A program made the position numbers and the translations under genes. The notes beneath the pieces were generated by a model, which saw nothing but the letters and a program-made list of their open reading frames with translations, had not been told where the DNA came from and searched no databases. A stretch of DNA of 64,000 bases from Darksidea phi (taxonomy: Eukaryota; Ascomycota; Dothideomycetes; Pleosporales; Lentitheciaceae). The DNA lies in NCBI GenBank assembly GCA_030770425.1, contig JASJFT010000025.1:248001-312000 (forward strand), in the 5' to 3' direction. Positions 55,242 through 64,000 of this stretch are shown here, piece after piece (positions within the stretch are counted from its first letter, which is position 1; each line of letters starts with the position of its first letter).

Positions 55242-56517
55242 ATGCATTCGCGATTCCACGCCTTCAATCGGGCTTTCAGAAGCTCCGAGCCATGGATTCG
55301 AGGCGGCGGATCTGCTTCACGATCGCGAATAGCGCAGTTCATCTGTCAATCCTGCCGATATAGATTTTCTACGTCCTCCATTTTCCGCAACATCACGCAA
55401 GCACCGCGACGTAATCTCGCTACAGCAGCAAAGAATACCAAAGAGAAGAGTGGGTATCATATTTGACGTTAGATGAGAGATTACTAACAAGAGAAGAGTA
55501 TCCATCTGAACTCCTGATCTACGATGCAGGCGATACGCGTACGACATTCATTGCCTTCTGGAAGGCCGTTGCGCTGCTTCAGTGTGGGACGTGTATCGTA
55601 TTGATTACACCGATGCTCTACAAGAATGAGAACCAACCTAATGAGTATATTCGGACGGCTTCAGCTGTTGGTGGTAGGTTACGTTGTCTCTATCTTCCAC
55701 CACGTTTCCAAATCCTCTTCGACCTTACTCAGATTCGTTCGCGTCTAGTTCGTCTTCTCGTTTTATAGGTCTCTACAATCTTCTAGTCACGCCTCTTCAC
55801 TGCTTGAGCTTTCAAAGCTTCCACGTTCCTACTGTACCGACTTAGGATTCCGTCTCTCCATATTGATCATTACTCGACCATATCAAACTTATTTTCATTC
55901 TTTTATATCCTCGTATCATAAACCTCTACTAATAAGTCCCAGTAACTCTCGCCTCCGCGCTCCCCTCTCTAATACTCTCCTATGTAACCGCCCCCTACGT
56001 GAACCAAGTCTACATCCAAATCCCACCCCACGCGACCCACTCCCTCAGCGCTCTCCGAGCATTCGCCCGCAACCTACCGCCCACCACCCGGATCCGCTTC
56101 CTGACGCTCCGCATCTTCCCCATCGGCAAATTCACCACCAACTTTTTATTCGAACTCCGTGCCCTACCACCGCGCAATCTCCGCTTCGCTAACATTGTGA
56201 TGCCCAAGACGGATGCTTGGCGCAAGAGGCAGGCGGAGAAGAGCTGGGGAAGAAGGTTTATGGATTTTGTGAAAGAGCCCAGGTATAAGTTCTATGTCAA
56301 AGAGGGTAGGGCTTTTACTATTAGGAGTGGTGTGCCTGGAATCTGGGAGGAGGTTGCTAAGAAAATTCAGGAGCAGACCGTGAAGGAACAGGAGGGTGGT
56401 TCAAAAGGCGTGAGGAGACCTTTAGTGCCTGTCCGGTCAGCCAAGGCCATTGGTGATGCGGAAAAGCAGAAGGTGCCTGTTGTCAAAAGACAGACTTCGA
56501 GAGCGCCAACAAAATAG
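55242..56517 (+). CDS. Mitochondrial membrane protein, TMEM70/TMEM186-like family
   Basis: Three exons (55242-55449, 55494-55673, 55943-56517) give 320 residues; the acceptor of intron 1 could be 3 nt later. The N-terminus is a basic, Ser/Arg-rich targeting sequence (CRYRFSTSSIFRNITQAPRRNLATAA). Exon 2 has YPSELLIYDAGDTRTTFIAFWKAV, then the membrane-embedded ALLQCGTCIVLITPM. Exon 3 has VTLASALPSLILSYVTAPYVNQVYIQIPPHA, a second membrane hairpin, followed by LPPTTRIRFLTLRIFPIG and a basic, Lys-rich C-terminus. LIYxAG...TVF and TAPxVxxIxLxLP are features of fungal TMEM70-like inner-membrane proteins. Function unknown in fungi; related animal proteins assist complex I and V assembly. Intron 2 (269 nt) is unusually long. 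Confidence 0.55.
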
Positions 56518-56769
56518 AAGCAAGTGTGTAATCACAGCAACTTTTTCTCACAAGAGCGATAGAGGGCTGAAGGTGTATGATATGGGTGCTGGTATAGACC
56601 CTTTGTATTATTACCACATTGTCCAAGACTTTCGGCATCAATTTACCTAAAAGACCACTCAAAAACGAACGGCGATATCGCACATCAACTCAACGCCATC
56701 GCTCTCATTGCACATCCCACCACCGTCTCATCTCCTCATACCAACCCTACAATCAACTCATCTATTCCT
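56518..56769. other. Convergent 3' regions
   Basis: Short spacer between the TMEM70-like gene and the sugar transporter. No feature seen. Confidence 0.5.
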
Positions 56770-58690
56770 CTATGCAGTGTGCGTCGTCTCCGTAACCATC
56801 GGCTTCTCAAACGACCTCTTCTCTACAGCTTCCTCACTCCTCGCCGCCGGGCTCTCCGTCACACCCATGCGCACCAACAACTCAGTCAATCCGACCTCAG
56901 CATGCACCTCGTTCCACCTCTCCTTTTCGCGCGCCGCAGTACCAACGCTGCCGAAGAGGATATCCATCTCCTCGAGCGACAAGCCCTTGGTCTCGGGGAA
57001 GACGAGCCAGATGAAGGCAGCACCGCCAAAGGTGAGCAAACCGAAGAAGATGTAGGTACCATAGGTCATTTTCTCGAGCATATCGGGGGTGACTTGGCCG
57101 ACGATGAAGTTGTTCATCCAGTTAGACGATGCACCGAGCGCAATGCCATATGGACGATTGGACAGGGGCCAGACCTCAGCCACGACGATCCAGGCACAAG
57201 GACCCCAGGAGTAACCGAAGTGGACGACGAAGAGCCAGACCATGACGACGGCGGCCCAACCGGCGGCTGTGTGGTGTTCCCAGTCGTCCTGGTTCCTTGC
57301 TGTGATGACGGCGATGATCATGTGGCAAATGGCCATGCCGACGGCACCGATGATAAGAACTGGCTTTCGGCCCCAGCGATCGACATACATAACAGCCGGA
57401 ATCGTGGCGAGGAACATGGCAATACCGACCACACCAGTAGCCAGCAGTGAAACTGAGTTGCTGCTCAAACCAAGCTTTCCAAAGATGGTAGGCGCATAGT
57501 ACAGCACAGCGTTGATACCCGTCCACTGCTGGAAAAACATAGTAACCGTGGCGACGATAACACGCTTGAACATGGGCTTGCTCTTGAACAAGCTGCCAAT
57601 AGCCACAAATTGCAACTTGAAGGTATTGAATGCAGTCATTTCTTGCAGATGAGGGAAGTCCTCGCGGAGGGTCTTCTTCTCGAAAAGCGACTGGGCTTTG
57701 ATCTCGGCGAATTCCAACTCGATGAGGTCGTTGTCTTCGGGGAGTTCGCGGAGCTTGGCGAGCACACGGAGGCCTTCCGCTTCACGGTTGTGGTGGACAA
57801 GCCAACGTGGCGAGAAGGGCATAAAGATCATACCGACACCGAGGAGGAGGGCGGGGACGAGCTGCAGGGTAAGGGGAATAAGCCAAGCAGCTTCCTTTTG
57901 TCCACGACCGGTACCGCCGATGTAGTTCTGAGGAGAGCATGTTAGCGGACAAGCCTAGCATATGACTCTAGAGAAATTTGCCTACCGTGCCATAGTCGAT
58001 CCAGAAGCTGACCATGATACCCAGCGTAATGGAGAGTTGCTGAAGACCAACCAACGCACCACGAACCTCTGGAGGAGCGATTTCGGCATTGTACATGGGA
58101 ACGATCATAGAGAGGGAACCGACACCCATACCTATGTTCATCAGCACTTACTCTCCACTATTCCGAAGCATGTCTCTTACCAGTAATGAATCGGCCCGCA
58201 AGGATAGAGTCATGACCTGCGGAGATAGAAGTTGTTTGGATGACAACGCCGACGATGAAAATGACGACGTTCATCAGGATAGCGTATTTTCGAGAGAAGA
58301 TCTCAGCCAGAAAACCAGAGTACATGGTACCGAGCCAAGCGCCCAATTCGAGAATGGAAACGAGCCAGCCCTGCTTGGATGAATTGTACGTGAGCGTCTC
58401 GGGATCAGCGATGTAGTCTCCCATGTCTGCATAGCTTACTTAGTAACATCTTCCAAGCGTACGAGCAGTGAATCAGACTTACGCTCTTTGAAGGAGGTCA
58501 TGACGAGGACGCCAGAGAAGACACCCTGATTGTAACCATAAAGCAAACCACCCAAGCATGCGAAGCATGCAATTCCGAAGACCTTCAAGTTCCTCATCAA
58601 TGCCATCGGACCAGCAGGCGAATTGAGAGCTTTGCGGCGGGCCAGAGCGGCTGCCTCCATGTCGAGACCAGATCCACCGACAGGAGCCAT
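56770..58690 (-). CDS. MFS sugar transporter
   Basis: Proton-coupled hexose/sugar transporter of the major facilitator superfamily, plasma membrane, 12 helices. Four exons (58690-58483, 58426-58181, 58131-57986, 57927-56770) give 585 residues. Starts MAPVGGSGLDMEAAALARRK. TM1 FGIACFACLGGLLYGYNQGVFSG; TM2 GWLVSILELGAWLGTMYSG with [43 protein letters not shown] is the PESPR-like sugar-transporter signature after TM4. The central loop contains FMPFSPRWLVHHNR (PESPR motif variant) and long charged stretch. The second half has QQWTGINAVLYYAPTIF, VDRWGRKPVLIIG and VFPETKGLSLEEMDILFG. The C-terminus is cytosolic and charged. Substrate cannot be decided; hexose or quinate types are likely. Confidence 0.92.
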
Positions 58691-60729
58691 GTTGTCTAGT
58701 AATCCCTCTTTTTCAGAGTCCTCAACTTGGTTTGAAAAGCCCAAGAGACCTGGGTAAGAAATGGAAACGAAGAAACTTTGGATCGGCGCAGAGTGCTGCA
58801 AGGCGCGAGCTTTTCTACTCCCGGGTCCCGGCCCCAAGGCTACATGTGCATGGGCAGGGTTCTGAGCAATATGCGACATATGCACACCTTGCCTCGATCC
58901 GGTTAACTAATTGCAGCGAAATTGGGTGAGCCCGTCGTGGTGCTGGCCTGTGTGGTGGGTAGGACGCCGAACGAATTGCGGGTAAATTGATCGGTTAAGC
59001 TTATTGGACAAAGATGCTTGTCCAAGCCGGCAGCTTAACGGCCAATGCTTGTTTGCCGGGTGGAGGCTGTCAGCGGTAGGTCTGGTGCTACGGTTGTTGT
59101 TCAGTTACTAGGTAGAAAGAAACCGTTAGTCGCCAACTTAGTCTTTACATCATGAAAGCGAGCACCATGTCGTGTGTGCGCGCTTCCGAGACCGTTCTGT
59201 AACACTTGAGATGATTCCGGACCTTTGATCATCCTAGAGGATTCTAATCTTCAAACAGATAAACGCCCGCGCAGCACAAGCGCTATAAGCGACCTGCAGT
59301 AAGGTTCGAGAAAGATTAAACGGCCGTTCAGCGTGGTGTGAGCGCTGCCACCCGAACGCCCCGTGGGGCGAGTGGAGATGACGGGAGCTAATCGCAGATC
59401 GTTTTGAATTCTGCCTAAATACACGTCTTCATTGCTGACACCGTCCAGCGGTGCAAGCTCATCGGGCGTACCGGATCGATGGGAAAGGCGCCGAGGTTGA
59501 TTGGATGTCTACACGTAGGCAGCGTCTATACGGACAAGATCCCGACTCGAGCTTCTGCAAGATTGTGGCACGCATATTGGAGAAAGGGTGGGTGGTGGTT
59601 GAAGGTAAGGGATGGCCAGGCCCTAGCCCCTTCAAGCTTAGCGATATGCAGCTTCAAAGGTCCAGCGGTTGACCTTGGGAAGGAGTCAATGAGAACTCAC
59701 AAGGCATAGCTACATGGAATTCCCAAACTCTACAAGTATCCACGAGATGAGATCTTGAAAAAGGGATACCATGATGCTTCAATGTGGCCGTGGGATTGGT
59801 GGATGATCACATTCGCGGTGACACGGTTGCGCGTAAGCAGGAATCTTAGTGAATACGAGGGACAGGAGGGGCCTTCCTGGAGGAATGCATGCGACCCGTC
59901 CCGGACGTCGTGGACAATCGAGCCTGATACCATCTGCAACGATTCGAGAAAGGCCGTTCCAGTCAAACTATTGGCTACTAGGCGCAAGTAACCCAGTAGC
60001 ACCTCGGGAAGGGATTTATTGAAGGAGCAAGAATGAGCATTGCAACACGTGCGATCAACGTGGAAGACGAAGGTTTCATGACCCATCGGCTATGCGGTGA
60101 GAAAGGGATGGGGGAAAGGGGTAAGACGGGTGATGGAAGGAAGCGTGCCAAGACGCTAGGTTTGTTTTGGGTTAGCAATCACATGTTAGCGCTCGAACAC
60201 CCCAGTGTCACCACTCTCACCAGCCACCGCTCCGTATCCATCCGGCCTCCATCGCACAAACACAACACCTCGGCTGGTGCGCACTCCCTTTTACGGCTCC
60301 GCTCATCTTGTTGAGGTAGGGCTTCGGGTTCGACCGTACATTCGGACACATTGGTTTGTGGTCTAGGATCACCGTTCGAAGCAGCAGACGACTTGTATAC
60401 GAGTAGACCCTGAATCCTAAATAAAGAGACATCATCGAGCAGTCTCAGAAGACTTATTCGTTGCTATCTTCGAACAGGTTATACGCTATAGGTCGTTCAC
60501 ACTCAGGGCGGAGAAACATTGCGCCATATTGAGGCAGTTTGCTAGCCCGGCCGAGCAGCTTGCATATCGAGCACCTTGCTGGGTCTGACGCATCATTCTC
60601 GACTTGAGCCCATCATCTGGTATCGATTGCACAATGAGGGGCTTTTCAGGAACTCCGCTTGCTCTCTTCTCTTTACTTTTCGATTCCTCCGTCTTTGCAA
60701 CAGTACAACAGCCTTTCGAATTCAAAGCC
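58691..60729. other. Intergenic: divergent promoters of sugar transporter and MnSOD
   Basis: About 2 kb. Possibly long regulatory region for a nutrient-controlled transporter. Short frames only. In the last 100 bp the SOD frame stays open upstream of the called start. Confidence 0.5.
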
Positions 60730-61484
60730 ATGTCTGCATCAGCATACTCACTACCCAAGCTTCCGTATGCCTACGATGTCAGTTTCGCATTCCTTGTTTG
60801 TTTCTCCTATGCTCACACTGTTTAGGCATTGGAACCCCACATCTCCGCCCAAATCATGGAGTTGCACTACAGCAAGCACCACCAAACATACATCACCAAT
60901 CTGAACGCGGCCCTTAAAACGCAAGCCGAGGCCATTCATACTTCTGACATCACAACACAAGTCTCGCTCCAAGCCGCCATCAAGTTCAACGCAGGTGGCC
61001 ACATCAACCACTCGCTCTTTTGGCAGAACCTCGCTCCCGCCAGCTCCGCCGAAGCGAAGAGCTCTGCGGCTCCCCAGCTAGTCAAGCAGATCGAAGCGAC
61101 CTGGGGCGATGAGGAGAAGTTCCGCGAAGCGTTTAAGGCTGCCCTGCTGGGCATTCAGGGAAGCGGATGGGGGTGGCTTGTTAAAGTTGAGACGGGCAAG
61201 GAACAGAGGTTATCGATTGTGACAACGAAGGATCAAGATCCGGTTGTCGGCAAGGGCGAGGTGCCGGTGTTTGGCGTGGATATGTGGGAGCATGCTTATT
61301 ATCTTCAGGTAAATTCACCATCATACTGTATCAACAGATTGAACGTACTGACACTCTGCAGTATCTGAACGGCAAAGCTGCATACGTTGAAAATATATGG
61401 AACGTCATCAACTGGAAAATGGCGGAGGAGCGCTTCGCTGGCACACGTGCTGATGCCTTCAAGATCCTGAAGGCATCTATTTGA
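60730..61484 (+). CDS. Manganese/iron superoxide dismutase
   Basis: Converts superoxide to O2 and H2O2. Three exons (60730-60777, 60826-61308, 61362-61484) give 217 residues. Starts MSASAYSLPKLPYAYDALEPHI. Metal ligands: His in LHYSKHHQTYI and in GGHINHSLFWQNL, then Asp and His in VFGVDMWEHAYYLQYLNGK. GWGWLVKV is present. Joins fall at YAYD|ALEP and YYLQ|YLNG, both family-consistent. No mitochondrial presequence precedes this start, so it may be cytosolic. The frame is open upstream to an ATG at 60634 (MRGFSGTPLALFSLLFDSS), which could provide an N-terminal targeting extension. Without transcript data the shorter form is preferred. Confidence 0.93.
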
Positions 61485-61811
61485 GCAAAACAATATAGAC
61501 GACTATGAATACTTATAACCGGCTAGACCTAAGCCTCTTTCCTTCAACCACAAGTGCGCGCTGAATTCGAAACGTTGTGAGCACAATGCTGTACAAAGCA
61601 CAGACCCTACCGTACCATCTCGGTACTCTCTCAAATATGCTCAAATCACTCATAAACACTCGAACAGCAACAGATCTCGTGTCGATCGAAGACCTTTATA
61701 AAGCTGTTCGATGGCTTTCTCGGATCTGTCATCCATCAATTGCCAATCCTAATTTCAACACTCCAGTCTGTTAATCCGCTTAGTCATCAACTCTGTTTCT
61801 GTTGAGTCAAC
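61485..61811. other. Intergenic between MnSOD and small unknown gene
   Basis: 327 bp, no feature recognised. Confidence 0.5.
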
Positions 61812-62311
61812 ATGTGCAACGGTTCCTCATCGCGAGTAAGCCAAGGAGGCTCCATCGCAGTTCTACGACCTACATCACACATATCACCGGCCGAGACAAG
61901 CGAGGATATGCGATTGCTCTTTTCCAATCGAACCGAAGCTCTCCTTGGCCGTGCAGGCACCCAAGTTGAGTTCCAAGGCTGGGAAGGCAGAAACGATATG
62001 ATATGTCGCGACAGATGCTGGGTAGTCATCCAGTAAGTCCAACAATTCTTCCTCTCCCGTCCGTAGCATTACGCTAACGGGCTTGTAGCCGCGACGGTGA
62101 CCTGAGCGCTTCAACCACACCACACCTTTCAGAACCGAACCCCTTCTTCTCTTTTTCAATCGATAACAATCCGACATCCATGATGCAGCTCCCGCAAACA
62201 CTCTATCTTGGTGTGGGGGAGGCCGGTATAATCGGGCGGAGGATCTCTGTAATGACGAGTTCGCGGACAGGGCCCAAGACTGTGGCTGAAGGTGTCATTG
62301 GGTGGAACTAG
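61812..62311 (+). CDS. Small hypothetical protein, two exons
   Basis: Exons 61812-62032 and 62089-62311 (56-nt intron with CGCTAACGG branch site) give 147 residues. It begins MCNGSSSRVSQGGSIAVLRP, contains ETSEDMRLLFSNRTEALLGR and CRDRCWVVIHRDGDLSAS, and ends TGPKTVAEGVIGWN. Splice signals are good and the join preserves the frame, supporting a real gene. No family was recognised. It lies close behind MnSOD on the same strand. Confidence 0.6.
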
Positions 62312-62809
62312 ACATAGATTTGCTCCAGCTCGGTATTGGGACTGGCGTTTCCTGGATGGCGGGTTTGGTGCACGTGTTGGTTTCCGCCTGGGCCTGTTAG
62401 GCTGGTGATTGGGTTTTGGACCGGTTTACTGGAAGAAACCGGGAGCCGCGGCAGGCATTGTGTGTTACTGCGCCTTAGGCTAGTTACCATCATCTTCCTA
62501 TAAAGACGTGCCCTTATCTCACGAAAATGGTGCTCCATGGACTCGAAAACCTAACGCCAACCAACCTCGGAAGGTTCCTACACTAGCCGTCATTCGGTTT
62601 AGCGTCTTTCCAACCGTGCGTTTTGCAGCCCTCATTCCCAATCTCAAACATCATCAGCGCAGGAAACGAGAACTAGTCATGTCCTGCACACCTTAAGGAG
62701 CGTAAAGCATAATCCATCAACGCCTCCCGCAAATCAAAAGTCGTGACGTCAAAGATAATCTTAGGTCCAGTTTCTCCGCCCCCACCTCGTATCCTCAGTT
62801 CAGTTCGTC
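62312..62809. other. Intergenic
   Basis: About 0.5 kb between the small hypothetical gene and a doubtful minus-strand ORF. No feature seen. Confidence 0.5.
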
Positions 62810-63088
62810 TCAACAACACTTGATTTCCGTATCTCCACTTCTATGGGATTTCTCGATTCGCTTATAACAATAAATGAAAAGAGCGAGGATGACGCAAAAT
62901 CCAACACCTACTCCAACGAACAGGCCAATGGTTTCGCCCTCGGACAGATCGCCGCTGCCGGGACTGCCTCCTATCCTTACGCGCCAGCGAGGGGAGAGTA
63001 TGTGAGAATGCGAGTGTGTGTTGAGTGTGTGTGAAAGGCGCGGGAGGATGGTTTTGAGGCTGGGGTACGGGGATGCGACGGATACCAT
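62810..63088 (-). CDS. Doubtful single-pass membrane protein
   Basis: A 92-residue frame from MVSVASPYPSLKTIL, with a single strongly hydrophobic segment (TIGLFVGVGVGFCVILALFIYCYKR) followed by a short basic tail ending EIKCC. The frame stays open upstream to 63427 but becomes Ser/Pro/Arg-rich without motif. The TM plus basic stop-transfer pattern suggests a small membrane protein; there is no family match. Confidence 0.35.
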   Translation of the reverse strand: MVSVASPYPSLKTILPRLSHTLNTHSHSHILSPRWRVRIGGSPGSGDLSEGETIGLFVGVGVGFCVILALFIYCYKRIEKSHRSGDTEIKCC

Positions 63089-64000
63089 CGTGAGGGAAGT
63101 TGTGGTGGTATTCGAGAGGATTGCGAGGAGTGTGCCGGAGATATTGTAGCGTGTAACAGGGGCCTCGAATATTCGACGATGGCTGCAGAGACGCGTGCAA
63201 GTGTGAGACGGAGTTGAAGATCGCCACGGAGAAGGCGGTGGGCTCCAAAGTGCACGCGCGACGATTAACAGGTATTCCAGTCTTGGATAAATTCCCGCTA
63301 GCTCGACCTCATCTAGCCTCTTATATTCACAATCCCCTCTTCGTACTTCGTAAACACAGCCTTCCCGAGGGGGCGCGTGAGCAGCCTCTCTATCCAATAC
63401 GCCCGGGGACCGCTGTTGTGCAATCATCCTCTCCGTGTTCGCTTACGAGCGGCTCGTATTGAACGTGCCGTAATTGGACTACCTAGCATGTACTCTACAG
63501 TTTATACCGAGCTGCACGAAAATGGTTCTTTCTTAGGACTTTCTTTTTAGCATTTAACTTAAGCTTGTGGGAAGTTAGAATTCAACCATCTAGGTATTTC
63601 TCTCAGAGTACAGAGTCCTGATGGGTTTGACAACAACGACGAGCTCCTCGTAGCTGTGCCCCCAGATTAGACGCTGCGTAACATAACTAAGGACAAGGGT
63701 TAGAAACTAAACGAGAAAAACAAAGTATAATTCATAGCTGTCAACGCCTCGAGCAAGAGAAGGTAATATCGCAGCCTACCAGGAAAAAGTAATATTTACG
63801 CTGATGCTTGTTAAAATGCTCATTGCTTTGTAGCTTACAAGCACTAAAGCTACTATTATTGCAAATTTGAACGAGGTTGTTGGGTCTCGGCACACATTGA
63901 TTGAGTATATTCTGACCGTGTGAAGAACTGAGTTCCGCAACGTATAAGCACGGATGCGGACTTAAGATTGAGGGGAATACTGCGGGGCGCACTAGAAAGA
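63089..64000. other. Terminal region, no confident gene
   Basis: About 0.9 kb to the window end. An 83-codon minus-strand frame at 63741-63992 has no motif and is not called. DNA is AT-richer near the end. Confidence 0.45.

Noticed and set aside
59300..59330. GGTTCGAGAAAG resembling a tRNA T-arm
   Set aside because: No acceptor, D-arm or anticodon stem could be built around it.
63741..63992. 83-codon minus-strand frame near the window end
   Set aside because: AT-rich, Ser/Asn-rich chance frame without motif.
1..64000. CRISPR arrays, prokaryotic operons, autonomous transposons
   Set aside because: No regularly spaced direct repeats, no transposase, integrase or reverse-transcriptase motifs; gene structure is eukaryotic.

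Overview
The window reads as nuclear DNA of a filamentous ascomycete (Pezizomycotina, most like a Dothideomycete). The reasons are many short introns (about 46-66 nt, usually with a CTAAC-like branch site), recognisable single-copy eukaryotic genes, fungal-only families (WSC, Zn2Cys6 regulator, MFS sugar transporter, APH-like kinase), and a gentisate-type catabolic cluster. The species cannot be named from sequence alone. Gene models were built by hand-splicing. In nearly every model the exon lengths sum to a whole number of codons and the joined protein restores known family motifs.

Layout. 0-4.2 kb: ribosomal proteins uS4 and eS27, then deoxyribose-phosphate aldolase. 5.1-9.4 kb: Rho3-type GTPase (-) and COP9 signalosome subunit 2 (+), divergent across 1.5 kb. 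11.4-13.4 kb: an otubain deubiquitinase behind a GC-rich, repeat-containing 2 kb upstream region. 15.7-19.6 kb: the IPI3 ribosome-assembly WD40 protein (-) and an APH-fold kinase (+). 20-23 kb is gene-poor, with one tiny charged ORF and a likely pseudogene fragment. 23-26 kb: a secreted WSC protein and an AIF/AMID-like flavoprotein. 26.2-27.7 kb: a two-exon gene that joins a forkhead-like winged-helix segment to an F-box protein.

28.3-36.2 kb is a compact aromatic-degradation cluster: FAH-family hydrolase, C2H2 plus Zn2Cys6 regulator, SDR, gentisate 1,2-dioxygenase-like cupin and FAD monooxygenase. Two divergent promoters organise four of the five genes. The likely flow is hydroxybenzoate or salicylate to gentisate (FAD monooxygenase), ring opening (cupin dioxygenase), then cleavage to fumarate and pyruvate (FAH). 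No maleylpyruvate isomerase is visible.

36.3-39.6 kb: NOG2 GTPase (-), whose 326-nt second intron is a candidate host of the H/ACA snoRNA snR191, and the mitoribosomal protein mS26/Pet123 (+). 39.7-45.0 kb holds no confident gene and is possibly decayed coding DNA. 45.0-47.5 kb: a second gene with the same winged-helix/LPPG segment, with its first exon copied as an adjacent inverted, frameshifted repeat. 48.2-53.2 kb: an uninterrupted 1667-residue protein of unknown function. 53.6-58.7 kb: glutaminyl cyclase, a TMEM70-like mitochondrial membrane protein and an MFS sugar transporter. 60.7-62.3 kb: Mn superoxide dismutase and a small unknown gene. 62.8-64 kb: a doubtful small membrane protein and nothing else certain.

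Most unusual items: the paired winged-helix genes (one fused to an F-box), the fold-back duplication beside the second, the snoRNA-type NOG2 intron, a GC-AG intron in csn2, three consecutive micro-exons (18, 17 and 15 nt) in rho3, and an in-frame TAG that may truncate the WSC protein.
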